64,000 nt of DNA, taken from positions 682,001-746,000 of the forward strand of contig NZ_CP139145.1 of assembly GCF_034048115.1 (NCBI RefSeq). The letters run 5' to 3'. Below, piece by piece: positions 1 to 8,740 of the stretch; position 1 is the first letter of the stretch, and every line of letters begins with the position of its first letter. The stretch comes from Pseudarthrobacter sp. IC2-21 (GTDB lineage Bacteria; Actinomycetota; Actinomycetes; Actinomycetales; Micrococcaceae). The position numbers and the translations under genes are program-made. Below the pieces are notes generated by a model, which worked only from the letters and a program-made list of their open reading frames with translations, searched no databases and had not been told where the DNA came from.

Positions 1-623
1 GCCGGCTCGATGTCCTTGAGCCGCAGCGCCCCTGTTGCCGTGACTTCCTTGCCCGTCCCCAGCCACTCCAGCAGCGCGGACGCCCGCTGGATGAGTGGCA
101 TGGTTGCGAACGCGGCGTCCTGCTCCTCGTTGCTGAGCCGGGGCACCAGGATGTCCGGAAGGTCCGGGCCCGACGCGCCGAGGCCGCTCTCCAGCAGGAG
201 ATGCAAGTCCTCATACGCCTCTTCACTGCCGCTCCAGCGGCCAGTCTCCTTGAGGAAATGGGCGAAAGAGTGCAGGGCGAAGTAGAAGTCCACCAGGGCG
301 TCCTCGGCTTCCGCCGGGTCCAGGGACATCATGACTGATCCGACGGCGGGCTCAACGCTGTCGGCGGGAAGTTCCGTGGCGGAGCTCGAATCGCTGATGG
401 CGTGCTGCGCCGTGAGGAAGAGTTTGACCAGTTCAAGGCATTCGAAGGCATCAGCCGGATCGGGGGACTCAGTCCCGTGCCACTGAATGAACTCAACAGC
501 CATCGAATCAACGGACCGATGGTTCAGGACCAGCTGCAGGGGCATCTTGGGGGCTTGGGGTACTGCCTTGAGGTGCCGCTGGTTCTTGCTTTTGGTCTTG
601 GACCTGCTGGTTTTCTTCGCCAA
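1..623 (-). CDS. Hypothetical protein, 3'-truncated by window edge
   Basis: An open frame runs without a stop from a TTG codon at 623 to the window edge, giving 207 residues with the C-terminus missing. The TTG start is chosen because GGAGG lies 7 bases before it and no better codon follows. The N-terminus is very basic (MAKKTSRSKTKSKNQ), followed by an acidic, mostly helical body with no recognisable catalytic motif. I do not recognise the family. It faces the same way as the nitronate monooxygenase upstream, separated by about 70 bases. Coding potential is good: it is the only long frame here and has typical third-position GC. Confidence 0.75.
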   Translation of the reverse strand, partial: MAKKTSRSKTKSKNQRHLKAVPQAPKMPLQLVLNHRSVDSMAVEFIQWHGTESPDPADAFECLELVKLFLTAQHAISDSSSATELPADSVEPAVGSVMMSLDPAEAEDALVDFYFALHSFAHFLKETGRWSGSEEAYEDLHLLLESGLGASGPDLPDILVPRLSNEEQDAAFATMPLIQRASALLEWLGTGKEVTATGALRLKDIEP

Positions 624-693
624 GGATTTGCCTCCGGTCGCGGGGGAGGGTCCCCCCTTGGTGGTTCGCGGGCCCTCCGCGCGTATATCGAGC

Positions 694-1773
694 TTACAAA
701 ACAGGGCTGCCGGCAAGAAGTTCGGCCAGGACGTCCGCGGCGGAGTCGTGGCGGATCAGCGGCGCGCCCTGGCCGGCCCACAGCGACATCAACTCGGTGT
801 TTCCCTGAGCCGCCGCTTGGGGCCGGAACCTGCCGGTGAGCCAGTTCTGGACGGGAAAGGGGGCGGTCTCCGTGGCCTCGGAGAGTTCGCGGATGATGCG
901 GTTAGGGATTCCGCGGGCCAGCCGTCCGCTGAGGACCCGTGTCAGCACAGTTTCGCCGGCGGCCGGGCTGTGCAGGATCTCGCGGTACGCCGGCACCGCA
1001 GCGGACTCACGGGTGGCCAGGAATGCCGAGCCCACCTGCACCCCGTCGGCACCGAGGGCCCGGGCGGCTGAGTAGCCACGGCGGTCCACAATGCCGCCGG
1101 CCGCGATTACCGGAATCTTGATGGCGTCCGCAACCTGCGGGACCAGGGCGAACGTGCCGATCAGCGACTCCTCCGCCGGTCTGAGGAACGAGACCCGGTG
1201 GCCGCCGGATTCCATTCCGCTGGCCACGACGGCATCCACACCGCCTGCCTCCAGCGCTACGGCTTCGGCCACGGTGGTGGCAGTGCCCATCAGGAGGATT
1301 CCCCGCCTGTGGGCTTCCTCCACAAGGTCTGGTGCGGGCACCCCAAAGACAAAACTGACGACGGCGGGAGCTGCCTCCAGGGTGGCGGCCACCTGCTCGT
1401 CGTAATCAGGCATGTAGCGGTCCGGCATGTCCGGAAGGGGCAGCCCAACTTCTTCGAAGTAGGGCCTCAGGGCTTCAACGTAGTTGCTGAAGTCCTGTGG
1501 AGGGAGCGAGGCCGCTTCGTCTCCGGTGGGGATCCAAATGTTGAGTGCAAAGGGTTTCGCTGTCGTCTCCCGCAGCCGCGCCGCGGTGTCACGGATGGCG
1601 TCGGCAGTGAAGCCGTACAGGCCGTAGGAACCCAGCCCGCCGCCGTCGCTCACTGCTGCAGTCAGTTCCACGGAGGACACTCCGCCGAAGGGTCCCAGAA
1701 CCACCGGAACTTCGATGCCAAACAGTTCGGTGAGGCGGTTCCGGTGAGTGGGGGTGCGGTGCTCCGGCGTCAT
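694..1773 (-). CDS. Nitronate monooxygenase family protein
   Basis: A 359-residue flavin TIM-barrel protein of the nitronate monooxygenase (2-nitropropane dioxygenase) family, which oxidises alkyl nitronates with FMN and oxygen in the cytosol. The N-terminal VPVVLGPFGGVSS matches the family's opening strand. The GGVDAVVASGMESGGH stretch and the later IPVIAAGGIVDRRG and ALGADGVQVGSAFLA segments are the expected phosphate/FMN-binding loops. Length is normal. The ATG at 1773 follows AGGAGC. No partner gene indicates the substrate. The family assignment is firm; the physiological substrate is not known. Confidence 0.9.
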   Translation of the reverse strand: MTPEHRTPTHRNRLTELFGIEVPVVLGPFGGVSSVELTAAVSDGGGLGSYGLYGFTADAIRDTAARLRETTAKPFALNIWIPTGDEAASLPPQDFSNYVEALRPYFEEVGLPLPDMPDRYMPDYDEQVAATLEAAPAVVSFVFGVPAPDLVEEAHRRGILLMGTATTVAEAVALEAGGVDAVVASGMESGGHRVSFLRPAEESLIGTFALVPQVADAIKIPVIAAGGIVDRRGYSAARALGADGVQVGSAFLATRESAAVPAYREILHSPAAGETVLTRVLSGRLARGIPNRIIRELSEATETAPFPVQNWLTGRFRPQAAAQGNTELMSLWAGQGAPLIRHDSAADVLAELLAGSPVL

Positions 1774-1928
1774 GTCTGCTCCTGGAAGGTCGCTGGCGGC
1801 TTCTCGGCTCCAGTCTCGCAGCCGTACGCCCGGCTCCCAAGCCCCTCCCGCCTGTGGACGGCTATGTACCCTGTCCGAGGGGCGGGCTACACTGCTCGCG
1901 TAAGTCGCCGACGATCTCAGGAGACACC

Positions 1929-2273
1929 ATGAACTACGCAGGGACTGGCAACGAGAAAGCCGTTCTGGCCAGCGAACTCAACCGAACCCATGTTGGGCAG
2001 ACCATCAGCTTCGAACCGGACGATTTCACGTTGGTCTTTGGAAAGATCGCGGCCATCGCCCGGAAGGAAGGCGGGGTCACCATCGCCCTGCGCGGCGTGG
2101 AAGGAAGCGGCGGCCTGCAGTCGAGTTACAGCCTGCCCGGCAGCCAGAACGTTTATTTGCAGCCTGACATGCTGACGAACACCGAGTCCACCATCAAGGA
2201 TCTCTTCGGCAAGGTCCAGGAGAACCTTCGCGGCGGCGGTCACCGGGGCGAGGACAAGACGGACAAGCTCTAA
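1929..2273 (+). CDS. Hypothetical protein, 114 aa
   Basis: A small protein starting at ATG 1929, which follows AGGAG at a good distance. A longer frame from GTG 1854 lacks a ribosome site and is rejected. The product starts MNYAGTGNEK, has a beta-rich centre (FTLVFGKIAAIARKEGGVTI) that resembles a small barrel, and a charged, hydrophilic tail. No signal peptide or membrane segment is visible. It is divergent from the nitronate monooxygenase and convergent with the antiporter. I do not recognise the family. Confidence 0.75.
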   Translation: MNYAGTGNEKAVLASELNRTHVGQTISFEPDDFTLVFGKIAAIARKEGGVTIALRGVEGSGGLQSSYSLPGSQNVYLQPDMLTNTESTIKDLFGKVQENLRGGGHRGEDKTDKL

Positions 2274-2291
2274 GCTGCCCGGGGCCCGGAA

Positions 2292-3476
2292 CTACACCGC
2301 GTTTTTCGGCGGCTGCGGGCTTGCATCATGGGGAGTCGGTGGCTTGCTTTTCCCGAACGCCCGGGCCGCCCGGGAACCGGCGGCGGCGCTGGCTCCTATG
2401 CTGATGAGCGCGCCCAGAATCATGGCAGCCGCTTCGCCCGGCTCCAGCAGGTGCAGTTGTGATCCGATGGTGGCCGCGGCCACCGGAACTCCGAGTTGCG
2501 ACGCCGACATGATAGCCAGCGACATCGGCTGACCCAGGAGCCGAAGGCTTCCGTGCACCAGCAAGGTTCCGGCGCCCAGGCAGACCCCTAACAGGATCAT
2601 CCGGGGGCTGCCGGCCAGGGCACTCAAATCCAGCGACGCCCCCAGCCAGACGAAAAATACCGGCCCAAGAAATCCGTCGCTGACCGCGAAGAGCTGATGA
2701 GCCAGCCGTCGCGGCTCGCCGACCGCGGTCACCACCAGGCCAAAGGAAAACCCGGCCAGCATGATCGAGACGTGTCCCGCAACAGCCAGGCCTGCCAGCG
2801 CGAACAGCAAAGCCAACTGGATGCGCAGTTCGAGGGCAAACTTCCGGTCCTCGGAAACTTCGTGCAGCCGGGCCCTCGTGCCGCTGTTTTCCAGAGCCCG
2901 CAGGACAAAGTAGAGCACCGCCGCACAACCGGCCAGGGCAGCGGCACCCATGGCGGCCCTCCCGGCGTTTGGCGGGTCGACCGCCAGCGGAAGCGCCACG
3001 ATGCAGGCGATGTCGGCGATCGCCACCTGAGCCGTTGTGGTCAGGACCTTGGGCCCGGACAGGCGCAAGGAGTCGACGATGGGCAGCACGAGTGCCGCTG
3101 ACGAGGAGGCCAGCAGCACCACGTACAACGGTGCATGGCCAGTGCCGAAAAGTAGCGCAATGAGGATCCCGATGACGACGGCGAGCCCCGCCGCAATGCC
3201 GGCCCGAAGGGCGCCGACGCCGAGCGCCGGACGGATGGCCTTGTCCCGGACGGGAACATGTGACCCGGCGACAAACATGATGAGGGCGAAGCCGACGTCG
3301 GCCACGAAGGTGAAGGTTGGATCGGTGGAATCCGCCAGGCCCAGGCCGGTCCGCCCGATCGCAATCCCCGCCAGCAGTTGCCCGAGCACTACGGGAAGGT
3401 GCCATTTCTGGGGTAACGCGAGCAAGGGGCCGAGCAGCGCGACGGCGGCTATCAGTGAAAGCTGAAGAAATGACAC
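2292..3476 (-). CDS. Kef-type cation/proton antiporter (CPA2 family)
   Basis: A 394-residue integral membrane protein made almost entirely of hydrophobic helices (about 11-12). It has the CPA2 hallmarks: an N-terminal PVVLGQLLAGIAIG segment, a VADVGFALIMFVAGSHV segment after it, and a central run around LLASSSAALVLPIVDSL. It should exchange K+ or Na+ for protons across the membrane. No C-terminal RCK/TrkA domain is present; instead it ends in a short basic, proline-rich tail. The GTG start at 3476 is preceded by a strong AGGAGG. Ion specificity cannot be read from the sequence. Confidence 0.85.
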   Translation of the reverse strand: MSFLQLSLIAAVALLGPLLALPQKWHLPVVLGQLLAGIAIGRTGLGLADSTDPTFTFVADVGFALIMFVAGSHVPVRDKAIRPALGVGALRAGIAAGLAVVIGILIALLFGTGHAPLYVVLLASSSAALVLPIVDSLRLSGPKVLTTTAQVAIADIACIVALPLAVDPPNAGRAAMGAAALAGCAAVLYFVLRALENSGTRARLHEVSEDRKFALELRIQLALLFALAGLAVAGHVSIMLAGFSFGLVVTAVGEPRRLAHQLFAVSDGFLGPVFFVWLGASLDLSALAGSPRMILLGVCLGAGTLLVHGSLRLLGQPMSLAIMSASQLGVPVAAATIGSQLHLLEPGEAAAMILGALISIGASAAAGSRAARAFGKSKPPTPHDASPQPPKNAV

Positions 3477-3527
3477 GTGCCTCCTCTGCTGGCGTGCGTG
3501 ATTGGCGCTTGGTGAACGCGGCTGCAG

Positions 3528-3923
3528 TTACTGGGGCAGGTGGGCCATTTTGAGCGGAATGTCCGTATTCTCATCCGTATAATAGCTGGCGCAGACACGA
3601 TGATAGCCGTCCGCTACCTGCGCCGGTATCCCGCCGGCCAAAGCGCCCCGGACCATCAGGATGGGCGAGAGCGGCTTGCCCTCCTTGATTTTCTTCAGGT
3701 CCGCAGCCACATGGGCGTTGTCCGGAGGCAGCAGCTCCAAGCGGGCGGCCCTGAGGATGTCCTTGGCCTTGCGGTACTCAAGAGGGGCCTCCCGGAGGGC
3801 CGCGACGAGCGAGCCGACCACCTCGGCCGCACCGAGCAGGGAAAGGTAGCTGGACGCGTTGGGATAATCCTGCTCTTCGGGCGAAGTCAGCCAGAGCACT
3901 TCACCTTTGTCTTCACGGTGCAT
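3528..3923 (-). CDS. Small protein with ParB/sulfiredoxin-like motif
   Basis: A 131-residue protein from ATG 3923, which follows GGAG with six bases spacing; longer in-frame starts lack such a site. It is acidic at the start (MHREDKGEVLWL), helical in the middle, and its C-terminal half reads KPLSPILMVRG then QVADGYHRVCASY. The pattern of a substrate-loop strand followed by DGYHR resembles the ParB/Srx fold seen in small nuclease-like or nucleotide-binding proteins. This is only a fold-level resemblance. It has no operon partner. Confidence 0.65.
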   Translation of the reverse strand: MHREDKGEVLWLTSPEEQDYPNASSYLSLLGAAEVVGSLVAALREAPLEYRKAKDILRAARLELLPPDNAHVAADLKKIKEGKPLSPILMVRGALAGGIPAQVADGYHRVCASYYTDENTDIPLKMAHLPQ

Positions 3924-4035
3924 GGCGTTCTCCTTGGTGCCTCCGCAGGTGCGGATCATGGTGCTCAACAGTACGTACGGGCCGAGAGGACGGTCAACGG
4001 TCCAGTTTGGCGGGAGCGGGGTAGGGTCAGAGCTG

Positions 4036-4329
4036 ATGACACAAACAGAGGTTCGTGATGCCTATGCCAGGCGTGCGCCGGAGTACACCACACTGTTCGG
4101 GTCCGTGGACACGGCAGACCAGCGGGACCGGCGGCTCATAACTCAGTGGGCGAAGTCGCTGCGCGGGCCGGTTCTCGATGCCGGCTGCGGCCCGGGTCAT
4201 TGGACAGGTTTCCTGGCCAGCCTGGGTGCAGATGCAGAAGGCATCGACATTGTGCCTGCGTTCGTGCAGGAGGCCGGGGTCCGCTTCCCGGGTTGCCGGT
4301 TCCGGGTTGCCGGCGCGGAGGGCACGTAG
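4036..4329 (+). pseudogene. Truncated SAM-dependent methyltransferase
   Basis: A 97-residue reading frame holding only the first half of a class I methyltransferase. It begins MTQTEVRDAYARRAPEY and contains the SAM-binding motif I VLDAGCGPGHW and the acidic end of strand 2 (GIDIVP). It stops at residue 97 just after FRVAG, where the family normally continues through motifs II-III for another 90-120 residues. Its TAG overlaps the GTG of the next remnant. It is judged nonfunctional, though a short expressed product cannot be excluded. Confidence 0.7.
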
Positions 4330-4706
4330 TGTCGGTTGGGTTGGAGGCTGCCGTGCCACCGTGTCTGGTGCGCGAGGCAAGGGACGGTGACCTGGCCGGA
4401 GTGGCCGGGCTCCGGCTGGCGGGCGACGGCGCGGCTTGGACTGCCGGGATGATCGCTGCGGATCCTGCAAGGACCGTAGTGGTTGCCACCGTGGGCGGGG
4501 AGCTCGTGGGCGTGGCAAAGACACACCATCATCCCGAGGCCCGGGCGGAGGCGCCTGCGGGGCACTACCTGGGAGGGATCCTTGTGTCACAGCGGTGGCG
4601 CCGGCGGGGGATCGGGACGATGCTCACGACAGCCAGGCTGGACTGGATCTGGGAACGTCGCATCGCGCCAAGAACCCGGGTGCACGGACGGGGAGGCCCG
4701 ATCGGA
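4329..4706 (+). pseudogene. Truncated GNAT acetyltransferase
   Basis: From GTG 4329 the frame reads a GNAT N-acetyltransferase: LVREARDGDLAGVAGLRL, VVVATVGGELVGVAKTH, then GGILVSQRWRRRGIGTMLTTA, which is the acetyl-CoA-binding motif A. After LDWIWER (about 4660) homology ends, where the family should give the N-x-x-A-x-x-x-Y-x-x-x-GF strand. The frame then runs on antisense through the M23 peptidase to a stop at 5333, which is not believable as coding. The C-terminal third is therefore lost. The end coordinate is set at the boundary of the neighbouring gene. Confidence 0.65.
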
Positions 4707-5540
4707 TCAGGTTCTGACGATTTCAGACTCCTGCGGAATCCACACCGTCCCATCCCGGCCACGGAACGCAATCGGCACGGCGTGAGCCCGAGGCCAGTCA
4801 GTCGAATCAGTCACCTGCACATGCACGTGGGGCTCGGTGCTGTTACCGGAGTTCCCGCATTCTCCGATCAGGTCGCCGGCCTCCACCCGCTGTCCCGGGT
4901 GTACCCGGACCGTGCCTTGCCTCAGATGCGCAAGCAGGACGAAGGGGCCGTTGGCTGTTGCGGCGATCACCACGTGATTGCCGGCCACAGCCCCGATGCC
5001 TTGGCGGATCCGGTCTGCCTGGCCCAGCATGTACGGCACGAGCGCGAGCTGCGAACGGCGCCCCTCATGATCTGGCTGGCCGTCAAGAACAGCTGCCACA
5101 GTCCCGGACAGGGGAGCGAGGATGGGCTGTCCGAACCCGACGAACGCTTCGGGGCGTTCCGCCGCGATGAGGGAGCGCCACGTTCGGGGCGCGGACCTGC
5201 CGGCAGCATTGACGGCCACGAAATCGATCGCGTGGGCAGTCCCGAAAGCGTATGTACCATGGCTCGGCACACGGCGTGCCGGACTGTTCTCCACCCGCCA
5301 GCTTCCCCGGAAGGGCAGGTCGAGCACGACTGAAGCAGCGCCGGGAGGCAGCGCGGACGGCCGGCCGGGCCCTTGGCTGCGGCGGATGATCACGAGGTCT
5401 GCTGCTCCTGCCGGAAGGGGGCTGTGCGACGAGTCATGAACCCATGGTCCTCGTCTCGCCGGGACCAGGGCAACCGCTCCGCAGGAGATCTCCAGGATTG
5501 GGGCGCGTAGGGTGGGGACCGGACGATAGGAGCACTTCAT
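4707..5540 (-). CDS. M23 family metallopeptidase
   Basis: A 277-residue LytM/M23-type zinc peptidase-fold protein. Residues of interest are VPSHGTYAFGTAHAIDF, GQPILAPLSGTVAAV, and the C-terminal block GNSGNSTEPHVHVQV with the family's H-x-H. The first ligand region is H-x-x-D rather than the usual H-x-G-x-D, a variant arrangement. No signal peptide or membrane anchor is visible, so export is uncertain. ATG 5540 is preferred over ATG 5555 because GAGGA lies eight bases before it. Its start overlaps the divergent PfpI gene start by two bases. Confidence 0.8.
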   Translation of the reverse strand: MKCSYRPVPTLRAPILEISCGAVALVPARRGPWVHDSSHSPLPAGAADLVIIRRSQGPGRPSALPPGAASVVLDLPFRGSWRVENSPARRVPSHGTYAFGTAHAIDFVAVNAAGRSAPRTWRSLIAAERPEAFVGFGQPILAPLSGTVAAVLDGQPDHEGRRSQLALVPYMLGQADRIRQGIGAVAGNHVVIAATANGPFVLLAHLRQGTVRVHPGQRVEAGDLIGECGNSGNSTEPHVHVQVTDSTDWPRAHAVPIAFRGRDGTVWIPQESEIVRT

Positions 5541-6318
5541 GAAGAAAATCCTCATGGTACTGACCAGCGTTTCCGAGATCGGCGATACGGGAGAGAAGAC
5601 CGGCTACAACGTGGCCGAGGCAGCACACCCCTGGAAGGTCTTCAAGGATTCCGGGCATTTCGTTGACTTTGCATCCATCAAGGGAGGCCAGCCCCCGCGT
5701 GACGAGGTGGACGCTGATGATCCCATCCAGGTCGCCTTCACGGAGGACGAGACCACCCGGGCCGGGTTGTACAACACGGCCCGCGTCGACGTCGTGGATC
5801 CCGACCAGTACGACGCCGTCTACCTCGTCGGCGGTCACGGCACCATGTGGGACTTCCCGGACAGCGACGGTCTGCAGCAACTTGTTGCCCGCGTCTACAA
5901 CGCGGGCGGCCTGGTGGGCGCGGTCTGCCACGGGCCGGCCGGGCTGCTCAATGTTGAGTTGGCGAACGGGCTCCGCCTCGTCGAAGGCCGGAAGGTGGCC
6001 GCCTTCACCAACGAGGAGGAAGTTGCGGCAGGGAAGGACAAGGTCATCCCGTTCTTTTTGGCAGACCGGCTGGAGGAGCAGGGTGCCACCCACGTCTCAG
6101 CTGGTGTCTTTGAGGAGATGGTCGTAGTTGACGACAGGTTGGTGACCGGCCAGAACCCGGCCTCGGCCGCCGGCGTGGCCAAGGAGATGGAGAAGCTCTT
6201 CGCGCAGGTCATCCACAAGGAAAAGGCCGAGGAACAACACGAGACCGAGGCTCTCCGGGCCGAGAAGGACGCCGAGAAGAACGCCAAGAAGATGGCCGCT
6301 GCCGAGGCTGATCACTAA
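5539..6318 (+). CDS. DJ-1/PfpI family protein (Hsp31-like)
   Basis: A 259-residue member of the type 1 glutamine amidotransferase-like DJ-1/PfpI superfamily. The nucleophile elbow is VGAVCHGPAG with Cys130-His131, preceded by DAVYLVGGHGTMWDFPDS. The length and N-terminal MVLTS..EIGDTGEKTGYN match the Hsp31/glyoxalase III-like class, which deglycates or hydrates reactive carbonyls. The last 35 residues are an unusual charged Lys/Glu/Ala helix not needed for the fold. ATG 5539 follows TAGGAGC. The start is head-to-head with the peptidase gene, overlapping by two bases. Confidence 0.88.
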   Translation: MKKILMVLTSVSEIGDTGEKTGYNVAEAAHPWKVFKDSGHFVDFASIKGGQPPRDEVDADDPIQVAFTEDETTRAGLYNTARVDVVDPDQYDAVYLVGGHGTMWDFPDSDGLQQLVARVYNAGGLVGAVCHGPAGLLNVELANGLRLVEGRKVAAFTNEEEVAAGKDKVIPFFLADRLEEQGATHVSAGVFEEMVVVDDRLVTGQNPASAAGVAKEMEKLFAQVIHKEKAEEQHETEALRAEKDAEKNAKKMAAAEADH

Positions 6319-6345
6319 CTCCCCCAGCCGTTCCGGGCGCAACGA

Positions 6346-6385
6346 TTGGCCTACTTCCCAGCTGATTATGAGGGAAGTAGGCCAA
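6346..6385. terminator. 14-bp inverted repeat, likely terminator
   Basis: TTGGCCTACTTCCC and its exact reverse complement flank a 12-base loop between two convergent genes. There is no long T run on either strand, so termination is inferred from position and stem strength only. Confidence 0.5.
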
Positions 6386-6459
6386 CAGCCAACTTCAGCG
6401 GCCCGACCACACGTGGGGCCGACAGCCGTGGGTCTGTCAGCAGATGGGCGGCCGACAGG

Positions 6460-6750
6460 CTACGTGCGTTCTCCGGGTTGAGCCGCATCGAAGAACCGGA
6501 ATTCCTCGCTAACCAGCTCCGTCTCCCCGCCGGCCCCCTTGTCCCGAATGAAATCGAGGTCCTCTCGGGAAAGGATCATTTGGCCATGGACGTCGACTTC
6601 AATGTGCCCGGCGGAATGCCGTTTAATCGTCGCAGCGACGGTTCTCGGCACCATCACACAGCCCGGGTTGTTCAAAAGCCACTGACGCGTTTTGGAATCA
6701 AGCCGATCCCACTCTTCTTTGAGTGTCATCTCGTAATTCACCCTTCTCAT
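6460..6750 (-). CDS. Hypothetical protein, 96 aa
   Basis: A small soluble protein (MRRVNYEMTLKEEWDRL...) with a central basic/beta segment GCVMVPRTVAATIKRH and a hydrophilic C-terminus. Met8 (ATG at 6729, MTLKEEW) is an alternative start, with GAAGG about 12 bases before it. It is convergent with the PfpI gene and lies just outside the decayed element. The family is not recognised. The two long antisense frames over it lack ribosome sites. Confidence 0.6.
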   Translation of the reverse strand: MRRVNYEMTLKEEWDRLDSKTRQWLLNNPGCVMVPRTVAATIKRHSAGHIEVDVHGQMILSREDLDFIRDKGAGGETELVSEEFRFFDAAQPGERT

Positions 6751-6990
6751 GTCCTCAAGCCCGCAGTCCTGGGCCCGGGGTTCCGCTAAGGGTACGTCTC
6801 AGGTCCAAGGAAGAACAGGGGCCACCGCTCCATCGTGGGCCGGGCGTTTGAACATGGGTGGCTTTTGCCTGCCACGCCCGTATAACGGTCCCCTCGCCGG
6901 TACTTGCGTTGAGGACGTCGCCCTGTCGATTAACCCCGGGGGGGCTTATGGCTTAAGGCAAAGGGCCCTGCCCCCTCAGTAAAGAGGAGG
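6751..6990. other. Gene-free stretch left of the element boundary
   Basis: No credible reading frame, tRNA or strong hairpin apart from a degenerate stem near 6963-6994, which resembles the terminator downstream of tRNA-Ser(CGA). Confidence 0.5.
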
Positions 6991-7029
6991 AGGGTCTTTC
7001 TCATTGGCAGTGACGGTGGGATTTGAACC
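6991..7029. repeat. Left attachment site: copy of tRNA-Ser(CGA) 3' end
   Basis: These 39 bases match 9887-9925 at 37 of 39 positions. Bases 7005-7029 are the 3' end of a minus-strand tRNA-Ser (CCA, discriminator, acceptor strand and part of the T arm). The rest of the tRNA is missing. The copy continues 14 bases past the tRNA end into the trailing sequence. This is the arrangement left when a tyrosine integrase inserts at a tRNA 3' end. Confidence 0.75.
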
Positions 7030-7097
7030 GAGATAAACACACGCGGCACTAAGCGGAACCCCAAAAATCCTTGAAAGGCCGCGGGTCCTGACCACGT

Positions 7098-7425
7098 CTA
7101 ATTACGCGTCCAAACATCCGCTCGCAGATGTTCCGTTACCGCGGCGTTACTGCAAAGTCTGCTTGGACCGGACTGGTGGAGGGCGGCGACGACTGCATCG
7201 AAGTCGTCCTCGAAGAGGTCAGCATACCGATCCAGCGTCATCGCACGGAGGCGTGCCCGAGCAAGTGCGTTCAGGTGTCTTTGGTGTGCCGACGATGATA
7301 TGGCCGTTGACGGTCACTGCGTTGGAGTGCGCTTGGCGCTGAGTGCGCTGACCCAGGCTTTTACTTCGCTTTGGAGGGTTGAGCCGGCTTGGCGTGTGCC
7401 GGATTTCGGTTGGACGTGCATCCGC
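7098..7425 (-). pseudogene. Fragmented tyrosine recombinase/integrase
   Basis: Three pieces of a phage-type integrase in order. About 7317-7421 encodes the core-binding segment HVQPKSGTRQAGS followed by SEVKAWVSALSAKRTPT, ended by a stop. About 7268-7311 encodes VTVNGHIIVGTPKTPER from the catalytic domain. 7098-7258 encodes GHASVR and, after a one-base frameshift near 7240, TLDRYADLFEDDFDAVVAAL with the active-site Tyr region, ending at TAG 7098. The segments between them are deleted. It lies directly inside the left attachment repeat, where a functional integrase gene would be expected. Confidence 0.7.
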
Positions 7426-7610
7426 CGTGCCCGCTGAGCTGGGACACTTCTCCTGGTCCAGTTGACCTCCCCGTCGCGGCGTTTCTGAGCCTCGCCCATG
7501 GCAGCGGGCCCTAGGCCTCTACTGGCACTCCCCACAGATCCATAGCATGAGCGCAGGAGCGCCTCCCTCTGGCGTGGGACAAGGCAGCTTTGGGACACTG
7601 AGGGGGAGTA

Positions 7611-8684
7611 ATGCGCGCTCACTGGATCCGTGATCCTCGATTAGGCCTCGCGCTCTCCGTGGCGCTTGCGCTTCTCCTGGGGGGATGTGGGCAGGAGGGT
7701 CAGCCCTCGTCGTCGACGCAGTCGCCGTCATCCAGGTCTGGCAATCCGGCCTGTGATCTGATCACGCAGGAGATAGCAGCCAAGATCGACCCGAGCCTGG
7801 CTCAAATGGGGCAGAGCGGCAAACCGCCCGGGAGCCGGGCCTACGTGTGCAGCTACATGAGTATGTCGGACAAGGGCCGTGTGCTTACCGTGTCGTTGAC
7901 CTCTCCGGCATCGGCGGCGGAGATCGCCCAGGCGAAAAAGACCCCTGACTGCTCGGCGGTGGAGGGCATCGGCGACTTAGCATGCATGCAGTGGACGGGG
8001 TGGTTCCGTGGCGAGGCCAACGCGTCGGCCAACACGGTCCTCAAAGCCGTCCGGGGCAACGAGTCCCTCGACCTCCGCTATCTGCTCCCTCCACCCACCG
8101 TCCCGGGACCCACTGGCACGCGCCCGCTCCCGGACGGCAACGCCACGGCCCGCGCGCTCACCCAGGCAGCCGTCCAGGGCGGGTGGGGCAACGGGAGCGC
8201 GCCCAGCGTTCCGTCCGCGCCGCCAGTCGGTCCGCAGACCGTGACAGATAGTCCCGTGTGCGCACTGGTCAGCGCCGATGCGCTCAAGCAGGCCTTCGGC
8301 GCGACAACCCAGCCGCAGGTCCTCCCGGGCGAGGGCAACTGCCGGTACATATTTGGCGCGTCGGGCACGCCCGGACCGGACTCGCTCATGTTCTCCATCG
8401 AAATCCATCAGGGCGGCGCATCATTGCTGTCACGGCCGGTGCCGGACGGCCAAAACATCGACGGCGTCGGAGACAGGGCGATCCTCATTGTGCGGTCGGA
8501 CGCGGGGGGATCGAAATCCCTCCGACCCCCGAGCGATGTACCGCTCACGTACATGTCCCTCATGGTGGCCCGCGGCCAAAACATGGGCATCTTCACCGCA
8601 CAGATCCTCGTCTCCCCGACAGGTCCCACAATCGAGCAGACGCAGGATCAGCTGGTCACCCTCGTCAAGGGCATCGACTTCTGA
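7611..8684 (+). CDS. Secreted lipoprotein with two DUF3558-like repeats
   Basis: A 357-residue lipoprotein. The N-terminus is basic then hydrophobic, ending in lipobox LLGG-Cys26, followed by a Ser/Gln-rich linker. Two related modules follow: NPACDLITQEIAAKI with a later CSYMSM, and SPVCALVSADALKQAFG with a later CRYIFG. This Cys...Cys spacing resembles DUF3558-type actinobacterial lipoproteins. A Pro/Gly linker separates the modules. ATG 7611 follows GGGGGAG. It is followed by a second lipoprotein gene after 56 bases, and both lie inside the tRNA-Ser element. Function unknown; it should be anchored on the outer face of the membrane. Confidence 0.8.
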   Translation: MRAHWIRDPRLGLALSVALALLLGGCGQEGQPSSSTQSPSSRSGNPACDLITQEIAAKIDPSLAQMGQSGKPPGSRAYVCSYMSMSDKGRVLTVSLTSPASAAEIAQAKKTPDCSAVEGIGDLACMQWTGWFRGEANASANTVLKAVRGNESLDLRYLLPPPTVPGPTGTRPLPDGNATARALTQAAVQGGWGNGSAPSVPSAPPVGPQTVTDSPVCALVSADALKQAFGATTQPQVLPGEGNCRYIFGASGTPGPDSLMFSIEIHQGGASLLSRPVPDGQNIDGVGDRAILIVRSDAGGSKSLRPPSDVPLTYMSLMVARGQNMGIFTAQILVSPTGPTIEQTQDQLVTLVKGIDF

Positions 8685-8740
8685 CCCACCCTCCGCTTCG
8701 GCTCAACAGGTTTGGCGACGGATCTCCCAGAGAGGTTCAG

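Noticed and set aside
4690..5333. Plus-strand extension of the GNAT frame across the M23 peptidase
   Set aside because: No GNAT similarity after about 4660 and it is antisense to a real peptidase; treated as the run-on of a truncated gene.
7005..7029. Possible second functional tRNA-Ser
   Set aside because: Only the 3' quarter of the tRNA is present; no D or anticodon arm follows.
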